A stretch of 10,322 nucleotides of DNA from Campylobacteraceae bacterium (GCA_027002755.1 JALWZI010000288.1:1-10322); one strand, 5' to 3'; counted from the first letter of the stretch, positions 1-5,785 are shown. Notes: generated by a model not told the origin, from the letters alone. Numbers and translations: made by a program.

Positions 1-850
1 TCAGGGAGTTCATCGCAAAGGCGATATATTCCCAGAAGCTTTCGGTCGTCAGGCGGATGGAGGGGAAGAGGGTGTTGGTGAAGCCCCGTTGTCCCACCAC
101 CAGCCCGGCGGCGACGGTGCTCATGACTCCCGAAACGCCCAGTCGCTCGGCGATGAGGAAGGAGCCGTAGGCGGCGACGGTAGTGAGGGTGATGACGATC
201 ATCACGTCATCGAGATTCTGCATCGCCACCGCCGTCAGAAAGCCCACGATCACCCCCACGAGCAGCCCCAGCCCCACCACACGGAAAAATTCGATGACCG
301 CCTCCTGGGGTGTCGAGAGGTCACCGTGGATGAAAGCCCAGGCGATGGTAAAGATCACGATGGCCGTCCCGTCGTTGAGGAGGCTTTCACTCTCCATCAG
401 GACCCGCAGTCGCTGAGGAACCCCCAGCTTTTTGAAAAGGGCGACCACTGCGACCGGATCGGTGGCCGCCACCGCGGCGCCGAAGAGGATCCCCACGGCC
501 CAGTTGAGGGCATGGAGCTGGGGAAGATGCTGACCGATGGGGATCATCACCGCCGCTGTCGCCAGTGTCGAGAGGATGACCCCGGGAACCACCAGGGTAG
601 CGATAGGCCAGAAGTCCCGCCGGATATCGTCAGCTTTGAGATGGATCGCCGCTTCGAAGATCAGTGGCGGCAGGAAGATATCGTAGAGAAGCTCCTGCGT
701 CAAATGGGGAGCGTTGAGCAGATGCAGAGCCCCGAGAACGATACCGACCGCCATCAGGGCGATGGTATAGGGCAGATCGATCCGACGGGCTGCGACGGCG
801 ACGACGGAGGCGATAACGAAAAGGATCAGAATCGCGATTTCGTAGGGCAC
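1..850 (-). CDS. Na+/H+ antiporter, CPA1 family (partial, C-terminus outside window)
   Basis: Integral inner-membrane exchanger that would swap Na+ (or K+) for protons for pH and salt homeostasis. Reading the complement from a GTG at 850 gives 283 open codons running off the window edge. The protein is strongly hydrophobic with many membrane segments. Family motifs seen are FLPPLIFEAA (residues 59-68), ATDPVAVVALFKKLG (129-143) and ESESLLNDGTAIV (153-165). The Asn-Asp pair at 159-160 is the ion-binding signature of electroneutral CPA1 exchangers (NhaP/NHE type). The GTG start is chosen because a perfect AGGAGG lies at 865-860 (minus strand), 9 nt upstream. The gene is divergent from gpmA across a 150-nt spacer. 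The last membrane segments and any cytoplasmic regulatory tail are missing, so the NhaP subtype cannot be settled. Confidence 0.93.
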   Translation of the reverse strand, partial: MPYEIAILILFVIASVVAVAARRIDLPYTIALMAVGIVLGALHLLNAPHLTQELLYDIFLPPLIFEAAIHLKADDIRRDFWPIATLVVPGVILSTLATAAVMIPIGQHLPQLHALNWAVGILFGAAVAATDPVAVVALFKKLGVPQRLRVLMESESLLNDGTAIVIFTIAWAFIHGDLSTPQEAVIEFFRVVGLGLLVGVIVGFLTAVAMQNLDDVMIVITLTTVAAYGSFLIAERLGVSGVMSTVAAGLVVGQRGFTNTLFPSIRLTTESFWEYIAFAMNSL

Positions 851-897
851 CTTGCTCTTCCTCCTTTCTATTTTGCTATCGTCCCGATCCTATGCCG

Positions 898-903
898 ATT
901 ATA
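898..903 (-). promoter_or_regulatory. Probable -10 box of the antiporter gene
   Basis: The minus strand carries a perfect TATAAT at 903-898. It would start transcription near 891, giving a leader of about 40 nt that contains the AGGAGG Shine-Dalgarno site and the GTG start. No good TTGACA-like -35 box is seen at 16-18 nt spacing, so the promoter is either weak or activator-dependent. The 851-1000 spacer must also hold the gpmA promoter, but I see no convincing plus-strand pair there. Confidence 0.45.
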
Positions 904-1000
904 CACTTTTGAACTCAACAGATCTTCGATGGTTAGTATTAATGCGATACTATTGTTTCAGATCGATCGGATCGTAAAAGCTTTGCCAAAAGGAGAAAGA

Positions 1001-1690
1001 ATGGGACGATTGATCCTCCTGAGACATGGACAGAGCCTCTACAACCGGCGGAACATTTTCACCGGGTGGACCGACGTGGATCTGAGCGAAGAGGGGATCG
1101 CCGAGGCGAAACGGGCCGGACAGCTCCTCAAAGAGAGCGGCCTGTATCCGGAAATCTGTTTCAGCTCCTGGCTCAAACGGGCGATCCATACCGCCCAGCT
1201 GGCACTAGGGGAGATGGATTGGGAACAGATCGACTGCTGTAAGAGCTGGAAGCTCAACGAACGTCATTACGGCGCCTGGCAGGGGAGGAACAAGGACGAG
1301 GTCAAAGCTGAAGTGGGGGAGGAGGCTTTCATCGCCGTGCGTCGGGGCTACGCCACACCCCCGCCGCCGCTGCCCGACGGCGATCCCCGCCTGCCGCAGA
1401 ACGATCCCAAATTCCGCCTCATCGACCCGCAGGACCTTCCCCGAAGCGAATCGCTCAAAGAGACCCGTCGGCGGACCCTGAACTATTTCTACGAAGCGAT
1501 CGCTCCCGAACTGGCGAGGGGGCGGACAGTCCTGGTCAGCGCCCACGGCAACTCCCTGCGGGCTCTGACCATGTCCATCGAGGGTCTCAGTCCCGACGAG
1601 ATCGTTCATGTGGAGATCCCTACGGGAGTTCCGATCCTTTATCACTTCGATGAGACGCTAAAGATGCAGGAGAAGAAGGTCCTGGCTTGA
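1001..1690 (+). CDS. gpmA: 2,3-bisphosphoglycerate-dependent phosphoglycerate mutase
   Basis: Cytoplasmic glycolytic/gluconeogenic enzyme interconverting 3- and 2-phosphoglycerate through a phosphohistidine. The 229-residue product has the histidine-phosphatase core. LLRHGQS (residues 6-12) carries the phosphorylated His9. NIFTGWTDVDLSEEG follows at 18-32. LNERHYGAWQG (85-95) contains the catalytic Glu87, and SAHGNSLRAL (180-189) contains the second histidine, His182. The start at 1001 is chosen because AGGAGA lies just upstream (991-996) and LILLRHG begins at residue 4, as in the family. The reading frame stays open far upstream to 89, but that part is antisense to the antiporter and is not protein-like. 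It is about 20 residues shorter than E. coli GpmA. The TGA stop lies inside the TTGACA of the next promoter. Confidence 0.95.
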   Translation: MGRLILLRHGQSLYNRRNIFTGWTDVDLSEEGIAEAKRAGQLLKESGLYPEICFSSWLKRAIHTAQLALGEMDWEQIDCCKSWKLNERHYGAWQGRNKDEVKAEVGEEAFIAVRRGYATPPPPLPDGDPRLPQNDPKFRLIDPQDLPRSESLKETRRRTLNYFYEAIAPELARGRTVLVSAHGNSLRALTMSIEGLSPDEIVHVEIPTGVPILYHFDETLKMQEKKVLA

Positions 1691-1715
1691 CAGGGAAAAG
1701 TTTGAGAGTTATCAT
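1687..1715 (+). promoter_or_regulatory. Sigma70-type promoter of the AhpD-like gene
   Basis: TTGACA (1687-1692), a 17-nt spacer and TATCAT (1710-1715) form a near-consensus promoter. The -35 box contains the gpmA stop codon. It is followed by a strong GGAGG (1735-1739) 5 nt before the ATG at 1745. A hyphenated palindrome, TTATCA (1709-1714) and TGATAA (1727-1732) separated by 12 nt, overlaps the -10 box and could be an operator. The same hexamers with the same spacing recur before mazE. Confidence 0.7.
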
Positions 1716-1744
1716 TGGAAGAAGCCTGATAAAAGGAGGATGTC

Positions 1745-2086
1745 ATGGGACGCTATACCGAGAAACTCGAGGAGATCAAACGGCTGATCGGAGACCTGCA
1801 GAAGGAAGCCCCCGAAGCGATCGGGGCCTTTCACACTTTCATGGAAGCGGTGGAGAAGCCAGGCGCCATGGATGCCAAGTCCAAAGAGCTGGTCAATGTG
1901 GGATTGGCGGTGGCGGCCCAGTGCGAATGGTGCATCGCCCTGCATACCAAAGGGGCCCTCGATGCCGGCGCCACCCGGGCCGAGATCATCGACGCGGCCC
2001 TCCAGGCGGTGCTGATGCACGGCGGACCGGCTTTGATGTACATGACGCCGGTGATCAATGCGTTGGATGAGTTTGGAGCGAAATAG
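1745..2086 (+). CDS. AhpD-like carboxymuconolactone decarboxylase family protein
   Basis: Small soluble all-helical protein of 113 residues, a typical length for single-domain CMD-family members. The sequence shows Glu48, then Cys60-Glu-Trp-Cys63, then His67, giving E-x11-C-x2-C-x3-H. That spacing matches the catalytic relay described for M. tuberculosis AhpD (Glu118, Cys130, Cys133, His137), so a thiol-disulfide or peroxidase activity is more likely than true 4-carboxymuconolactone decarboxylation. AhpD is reduced by lipoylated E2 and E3, and this gene sits directly upstream of the pdh genes, which supports a redox link; that link is inference. It has its own promoter and strong ribosome site. 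No aromatic-catabolism genes are nearby. It is separated from pdhA by a palindromic repeat, so joint transcription is uncertain. Confidence 0.85.
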   Translation: MGRYTEKLEEIKRLIGDLQKEAPEAIGAFHTFMEAVEKPGAMDAKSKELVNVGLAVAAQCEWCIALHTKGALDAGATRAEIIDAALQAVLMHGGPALMYMTPVINALDEFGAK

Positions 2087-2090
2087 GTCG

Positions 2091-2170
2091 CGTCATCCTG
2101 AACTTGATTCAGGATCCACGGTTTGATGGGTATTCAAGACCCTGGATTCCGGGTCAAGCCCGGAATGACG
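2091..2170. repeat. Paired palindromic (REP/BIME-like) repeat
   Basis: Two 28-nt units (2091-2118 and 2143-2170) lie in inverted orientation around a 24-nt centre and agree at 20 of 28 positions. Each unit is itself a hairpin: an ATCCTGAA/TTCAGGAT stem (2095-2102, 2108-2115) with loop CTTGA, and an ATTCCGGG/CCCGGAAT stem (2146-2153, 2159-2166) with loop TCAAG. The units end in cGTCAT and ATGACg. The right unit resembles dispersed GTCATTCC...GGAAT palindromes I know from many proteobacterial genomes. It fills nearly all of the 116-nt gap before pdhA and may act on mRNA stability or termination. No U-run follows. Confidence 0.75.
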
Positions 2171-2202
2171 TTAATCAATTATCTATATAACAAGGACTAG
2201 CC

Positions 2203-3168
2203 ATGGACAAACTCACAGCCGAAGAGATCTACTACACGATGGTCCTGGGACGGAAGTTCGAATACGCCGCCAAAGAGCACTATATGAGGGGGGAGATTTC
2301 GGGCTTTCTCCATCTGGATATCGGGCAGGAGGCGCTGAGTGTGGCGGCGATGAAGGCTTTCGACCACGGGGATGTCTTCACCACCTACCGGGAGCACATC
2401 ATGGCCATCGCCCGGGGTATCGAACCCAAGGCGGTGATGGCGGAGCTCTTCGGCAAAAAGAGCGGCGTGAGCGAAGGGCGGGGCGGGTCGATGCACCTCT
2501 TCGATCCCAGCCACTTCTTCTACGGCGGCGACGCCATCGTGGGCGGCCATCTACCCAACGCCGTAGGCTGCGCATATGCCCGGAAATTCCAGGAGAGCGA
2601 GCATGGCGTCATGGCGGTTTTCGGCGACGGGGCCACCAACGGGGGCGCCTTTTTCGAATCGCTCAATATTTCCAGCGCCTGGAAACTGCCGATGCTCTTT
2701 CTCTGCGAAAACAACCGCTACGCCATCGGCACCGAGATCACCCGGGTTGCCCCTTTCCTGGAGCAGGCCAAAAAGGCCGAGCCCTACATGCCTACGATGG
2801 AGGTCGACGGCAACGACGCCGTGGCGGTCTACGAAGCGGTCAAGGAGGCCCAGGCCTACATCCAGAAGGGCCACGGCCCCATTTTCATCGAAGCCTTCAC
2901 CTACCGGTGGGAGGGGCACTCCATGAGCGATCCGGGGACCTACCGCAGCCCCGAGGAGATGGAGATCTGGAAGCGGCGCGATCCCATCGCACGGATGCAG
3001 CAGGTGCTGCGGGAACGCTACGGTATGAGCGATGCCCGGATCGGGGCCCTGGACCAAAAGGCCCAGGCAGCGGTGGACGAGGCGGTGGACTATGCTTCCA
3101 AAAGCCCCGAACCGGAGGTCTCGGAGCTCTTCGACCATGTTTTTGTGGAGGAGGTGGCCCATGATTGA
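2203..3168 (+). CDS. pdhA: Pyruvate dehydrogenase E1 component, alpha subunit
   Basis: ThDP-binding subunit of the alpha2-beta2 E1 that decarboxylates pyruvate and passes the acetyl group to lipoyl-E2 in the cytoplasm. The 321-residue product has the expected order: SGFLHLDIGQEA (33-44), TYREH (61-65), the GRGGSMHLF segment (92-100), the ThDP/Mg motif starting GDGATNGG (141-148) and ending in ENNRYAIG (169-176), and YRWEGHSMSDPGTYR (234-248). The HSMSDP loop is like that of mitochondrial and bacterial PDH, which favours pyruvate over branched-chain oxo-acids; acetoin dehydrogenase is a less likely alternative. The ATG start has AAGGA at 2192-2196. The gene overlaps pdhB by 8 nt, so the two are translationally coupled. 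I see no convincing promoter just upstream: the AT-rich stretch at 2184-2191 lies too close to the ribosome site. Confidence 0.93.
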   Translation: MDKLTAEEIYYTMVLGRKFEYAAKEHYMRGEISGFLHLDIGQEALSVAAMKAFDHGDVFTTYREHIMAIARGIEPKAVMAELFGKKSGVSEGRGGSMHLFDPSHFFYGGDAIVGGHLPNAVGCAYARKFQESEHGVMAVFGDGATNGGAFFESLNISSAWKLPMLFLCENNRYAIGTEITRVAPFLEQAKKAEPYMPTMEVDGNDAVAVYEAVKEAQAYIQKGHGPIFIEAFTYRWEGHSMSDPGTYRSPEEMEIWKRRDPIARMQQVLRERYGMSDARIGALDQKAQAAVDEAVDYASKSPEPEVSELFDHVFVEEVAHD

Positions 3169-4147
3169 GATGCTCTATCGCGAAGCCCTGAACCGGGCGA
3201 TCGACGAGTGTATGGCGGCCGATCCCAATGTGGTGATGCTGGGTGAGGATGTAGGGCTCTACGGCGGCAGCTACCGTGTCAGTGAAGGGCTGGTGAGCAA
3301 ATATGGTGAGAAACGGCTCATCGACACCCCCATCGCCGAGCTGAGTATCGTGGGGAATGCCGTCGGGATGGCTATCGGGGGCCTGCGCCCCATCGCCGAG
3401 ATCATGACGGCCAACTTCAGCCTCCTTGCCTTCGACCAGATCATCAACCATATGAGCAAGTACCGCTATATGAGTGCGGGCAAGATCACCCTGCCGATGG
3501 TGGTCCGTTTCCCCCAGGGGGTGAGCAAACAGCTGGCGGCTCAGCACAGCGAAAGCTACGAGCAGATGCTCAGTGCCGTCCCCGGGATGCACGTTTTTGC
3601 CGCCGGCGATCCCCACTACGCCTACCACGCCCTCAAAAAGGCGATCCTGATGGACGATCCGGTGGTGTTCATCGAGCATGAACTGCTTTACAACAAAAAA
3701 GGGGAAGTCGATTTCGATGCCGAAGTGGATCCCTTCAAAGCCCGGATCGTTAAAGAAGGAAACGATGTGACGATCGTCAGCTACCTCAAAATGGTCGACG
3801 ACGTGATGGCGGCGGTCCCCGAGATCGAGGAACGAACAGGTAAAAAGTGCGAAGTGATCGACCTGCAGTCCCTCAACCCCATCGACACCGGGACCCTGAA
3901 AACCTCCATCGAAAAGACCGGACGCCTGGTGGTCGTGGAAGAGGATCACAAGATGGGGGGCTACGGTGCCCAGATCGTCAGCTGGGCCGCCGAGAGCCTC
4001 TTCTACGCCCTCGATGCCGCGCCGCTGCGGATCGCCGGCGAAAACGTCCCCATCCCTTACAACCGCCAACTGGAGCTCGCTTCCATCCCCACGCCCGACA
4101 AGATCGCGGCGAAGATCATCCAATGGGGGGCGGACAATGGCCTATGA
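3161..4147 (+). CDS. pdhB: Pyruvate dehydrogenase E1 component, beta subunit
   Basis: Second half of the heterotetrameric E1; it completes the ThDP site and binds the E2 subunit-binding domain. The 328-residue length is normal. Visible motifs are GEDVGLYGGSYRVSEGL (28-44), DTPIAELSIVGNAVG (55-69) with the cofactor-activating Glu60, the LRPIAEIMTANFS segment (75-87) and AAQHSESYE (126-134) with the conserved His129. The C-terminal transketolase domain includes NPVVFIEHELLY-like DDPVVFIEHELLY and VVVEEDHKMGGYGAQI. The start at 3161 is chosen because GGAGGAGG lies just upstream and similarity begins at the first residue; the open frame upstream is inside pdhA. It overlaps pdhA by 8 nt and pdhC by 11 nt, a tightly coupled three-gene unit. 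Confidence 0.94.
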   Translation: MIEMLYREALNRAIDECMAADPNVVMLGEDVGLYGGSYRVSEGLVSKYGEKRLIDTPIAELSIVGNAVGMAIGGLRPIAEIMTANFSLLAFDQIINHMSKYRYMSAGKITLPMVVRFPQGVSKQLAAQHSESYEQMLSAVPGMHVFAAGDPHYAYHALKKAILMDDPVVFIEHELLYNKKGEVDFDAEVDPFKARIVKEGNDVTIVSYLKMVDDVMAAVPEIEERTGKKCEVIDLQSLNPIDTGTLKTSIEKTGRLVVVEEDHKMGGYGAQIVSWAAESLFYALDAAPLRIAGENVPIPYNRQLELASIPTPDKIAAKIIQWGADNGL

Positions 4148-5498
4148 GATCGTCATGCCCCAGCTCTCCGATTCGATGGAGGAGGGCAAGCTCATCAGCT
4201 GGAAAGTCAAACCCGGTGACCAGGTGAAAGTCGGCGACGTCATCGCCGAAGTCGAAAGCGACAAGGCGATCATGGAGGTGCAGAGCTTCAAGGAGGGGAC
4301 CGTCAAAGAGCTGAGGGTCCAGGAGGGGCAGAGCGTGCCCGTCGGAACGGTGATCGCTGTGATTGAGCCAACAGGCTCAATCACAAGTGAGGAGTCAGGA
4401 GTGAGGAGTGAGGAGCGGGCGAAGCCTGCGGCTTCGAATGAGCAATTAGGAATGAGGAATGAGGAACCGAAAGAAGAGCCTCAAAAAACTACTCAACCTT
4501 CAACACCTAAATCTTCAAACGACAAAGAGGCGCAACGCGCCGTTCAAACGACAAACGACTCCCATTCCATCCTCGACCAAATCCTCGGCTTCAACGAAAC
4601 CCCACCTTCAATCCAAAATCCGGGCGAAGCGACCGGCGTCGCTTCGCCGAAGGCCCGCGCCCTGGCGGCCCAATACGGCCTCGATATCGAGGCGCTTCAA
4701 GAAGAGGGCAAGCTCCCCACACCGGCCCACGAAGCCGATGTGAAACGCTACTACTACCGCCGCTACTTCACGGCCAAAGCCCTGAAGCTCCTGCACGAAT
4801 ACGGACTCTCTCCCGAGCTTTTCCCGGTGGGCAAAAAGCATAGCGAAAAGGAGATTCTCGCCTACATCGCCGAACATGAGATCCCCAAACCCGAGCCGCT
4901 CAGCCCCATGCGCAAGGCGATTATCGCCACCGTCACCCAGGCACAGCAAAAGCCGGTCTACCACATCTACGACGCCATCGACGCGACGCTGCTCAAAGCC
5001 CACGAGAGCGAGCGCTACACCCTCACCGTCTGGCTGCTCAAACTCTTCGCCGAGGCGATGATGCGTCACGAAGATTTCCGAAAGACCCTCAGTGGCGACG
5101 CCATGCAGCTGTGGCCCAATGCCTCGATCGCCCTGGCCATGGCCGACGGTGAAGCCCTCTACATGCCGGTCTTTCGGGACCTCAACCGCAAAAGCGTCGC
5201 ACAGATCGCCGACGAGCTGGCGGCGATGAAAGAGAAGGTCAAAACAGGCCGGGTGACGCCGGAGGATTTGAAAGGCTCGACCTTCGGTATCAGCAACTTA
5301 GGCATGACGGGCATCGAGCGTTTCGATGCCATGATCAACGCCCAGGATTGCGGCATCGCCGCCGTCGGCAGTGAAACGGGCGGCAAAATCTCTGTCACCC
5401 TCACCCTCGATCATCGGATCGTCAACGGACTGCAGGGGGCGCAATTCATGCAGACCCTCAAGGAGCTGGCGAAAGAGAAGACCCTTTTCAAAACTTGA
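4137..5498 (+). CDS. pdhC: Pyruvate dehydrogenase E2, dihydrolipoamide acetyltransferase
   Basis: Core of the PDH complex; it moves acetyl groups from E1 to CoA. The 453-residue product has one N-terminal lipoyl domain (about 1-79) with the lipoylation site ESDKAIME at Lys43. A long low-complexity linker (about 80-165) follows, then a peripheral-subunit-binding-like segment (ASPKARALAAQYGLDIEAL, 169-187) and a second similar segment (about 211-245, ending KHSEKEILAYI). The catalytic domain (about 254-453) has FGISNLGMTGI and the active-site LDHRIVNGLQGAQF with His426. The usual HxxxDG is HxxxNG here (Asn430). The catalytic domain is rather short. The start at 4137 overlaps pdhB by 11 nt. The linker DNA is unlike the rest of the gene: it is less GC-rich and built of hairpins, heptamers and a direct repeat. 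Pyruvate specificity is inferred from E1. Confidence 0.9.
   Translation: MAYEIVMPQLSDSMEEGKLISWKVKPGDQVKVGDVIAEVESDKAIMEVQSFKEGTVKELRVQEGQSVPVGTVIAVIEPTGSITSEESGVRSEERAKPAASNEQLGMRNEEPKEEPQKTTQPSTPKSSNDKEAQRAVQTTNDSHSILDQILGFNETPPSIQNPGEATGVASPKARALAAQYGLDIEALQEEGKLPTPAHEADVKRYYYRRYFTAKALKLLHEYGLSPELFPVGKKHSEKEILAYIAEHEIPKPEPLSPMRKAIIATVTQAQQKPVYHIYDAIDATLLKAHESERYTLTVWLLKLFAEAMMRHEDFRKTLSGDAMQLWPNASIALAMADGEALYMPVFRDLNRKSVAQIADELAAMKEKVKTGRVTPEDLKGSTFGISNLGMTGIERFDAMINAQDCGIAAVGSETGGKISVTLTLDHRIVNGLQGAQFMQTLKELAKEKTLFKT
4358..4464. repeat. Composite hairpin-heptamer repeat inside the pdhC linker
   Basis: Four blocks follow one another. First is a perfect 12-bp hairpin, TGTGATTGAGCC (4358-4369) and GGCTCAATCACA (4374-4385), with loop AACA. 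Next are four heptamers of type GTGAGGA (4387-4414; the second reads GTCAGGA). Then comes a perfect 7-bp hairpin, CGAAGCC (4420-4426) and GGCTTCG (4430-4436), with loop TGC. Last are four heptamers of type AATGAGG (4437-4464; the first two read AATGAGC and AATTAGG). The element is read in frame as a Ser/Glu/Arg-rich part of the E2 linker (residues about 75-110). It resembles intergenic short tandem repeats rather than coding DNA. Confidence 0.85.
4514..4555. repeat. 13-bp direct repeat around a small palindrome in the pdhC linker
   Basis: TTCAAACGACAAA occurs at 4514-4526 and again at 4543-4555, an offset of 29 nt, which is not a multiple of three. Between the copies lies a 5-bp palindrome, GGCGC (4529-4533) and GCGCC (4537-4541), with loop AAC. 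The two copies are therefore read in different frames. This looks like a target duplication or slippage product in non-conserved linker sequence. Confidence 0.7.
4623..4648. repeat. Perfect 11-bp hairpin at the end of the pdhC linker
   Basis: GGCGAAGCGAC (4623-4633) and GTCGCTTCGCC (4638-4648) pair perfectly around the loop CGGC. The hairpin encodes residues 163-171, just before the first subunit-binding-like segment. It shares the GGCGAAGC core with the hairpin at 4418-4436 and with the lipB/lipA junction. Confidence 0.7.
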
Positions 5499-5523
5499 CA
5501 AAAGGGCCGCGGTGACGTATCAT
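5495..5523 (+). promoter_or_regulatory. Sigma70-type promoter of mazEF (and possibly ohyA-lpdA-lipB-lipA)
   Basis: TTGACA (5495-5500), a 17-nt spacer and TATCAT (5518-5523) form a near-consensus promoter. Its -35 box contains the pdhC stop codon (5496-5498). Transcription would begin near 5530, and AAGGAG (5537-5542) lies 6 nt before the mazE ATG. The hexamers and spacing are identical to the promoter at 1687. No terminator is seen between here and lipA. Confidence 0.75.
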
Positions 5524-5534
5524 TATGTAGATAC
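5517..5534. promoter_or_regulatory. Probable MazE/MazEF operator
   Basis: GTATC (5517-5521) and GATAC (5530-5534) form an inverted repeat with an 8-nt spacer that covers the -10 box and start point of the mazE promoter. Its reverse complement begins TGTATCTACATAATGATA. From memory this is nearly the E. coli mazEF operator core TGTATCTACATATGATA. MazE-family antitoxins autorepress through such palindromes. Confidence 0.6.
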
Positions 5535-5548
5535 ACAAGGAGCACACA

Positions 5549-5785
5549 ATGACAATAGCGATCAAAAAGTGGGGAAACTCCCTGGCGATCCGACTCCCCA
5601 AAGAGATCGCCAAATCCCTGGCGGTCAAGGACGATACCAAGCTCGACGTACAAATCGAAGAGGGAAAGTTGATCCTGACCCCGCGAAGGGAAGAGGATTT
5701 GTCGCAATTGCTGGAGCAAATCACCCCGGAAAACCTCCATCGGGAGATCGATACGGGCGAAGCGGTCGGCCATGAGATCTGGTAG
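5549..5785 (+). CDS. mazE: Antitoxin MazE (AbrB/SpoVT fold)
   Basis: Labile antitoxin of 78 residues that neutralises MazF and, with it, represses its own promoter. The N-terminal swapped-hairpin DNA-binding domain is recognised by IKKWGNSLAIRLPKEIA (5-21) and by GKLILTP (39-45). The acidic C-terminal tail, ITPENLHREIDTGEAVGHEIW (58-78), closely follows the E. coli MazE toxin-binding tail. The start is fixed by AAGGAG at 5537-5542. It overlaps mazF by 14 nt, the usual coupled antitoxin-first order. Its position between pdhC and ohyA/lpdA is unusual. No integrase, transposase or other mobile gene is visible nearby. Confidence 0.95.
   Translation: MTIAIKKWGNSLAIRLPKEIAKSLAVKDDTKLDVQIEEGKLILTPRREEDLSQLLEQITPENLHREIDTGEAVGHEIW

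Noticed and set aside
909..939. TTGAAC with TAGTAT as the gpmA promoter
   Set aside because: The spacer is 19 nt and both boxes are poor matches, so I could not support it.
89..1000. Long open frame upstream of and continuous with gpmA
   Set aside because: It is antisense to the antiporter, has a His/Asp/Gly-rich composition unlike a protein, and gpmA has its own ribosome site and start at 1001.
2184..2191. TATATAAC as a -10 box for pdhA
   Set aside because: Transcription would start inside the ribosome-binding site and no -35 box is present.
2897..4123. 408-codon open frame on the minus strand
   Set aside because: It is the shadow of pdhA and pdhB in GC-rich DNA; no domain is recognisable and the plus-strand genes are certain.
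4387..4464. Heptamer tracts as a CRISPR array
   Set aside because: Units are 7 nt with no spacers between them and lie inside a coding frame; no cas genes are present.
5482..5506. Stem CCCTTTT (5482-5488) and AAAAGGG (5500-5506) at the end of pdhC, as a terminator
   Set aside because: The loop is 11 nt, the stem is AT-rich and no T-run follows; it overlaps the mazE promoter instead.
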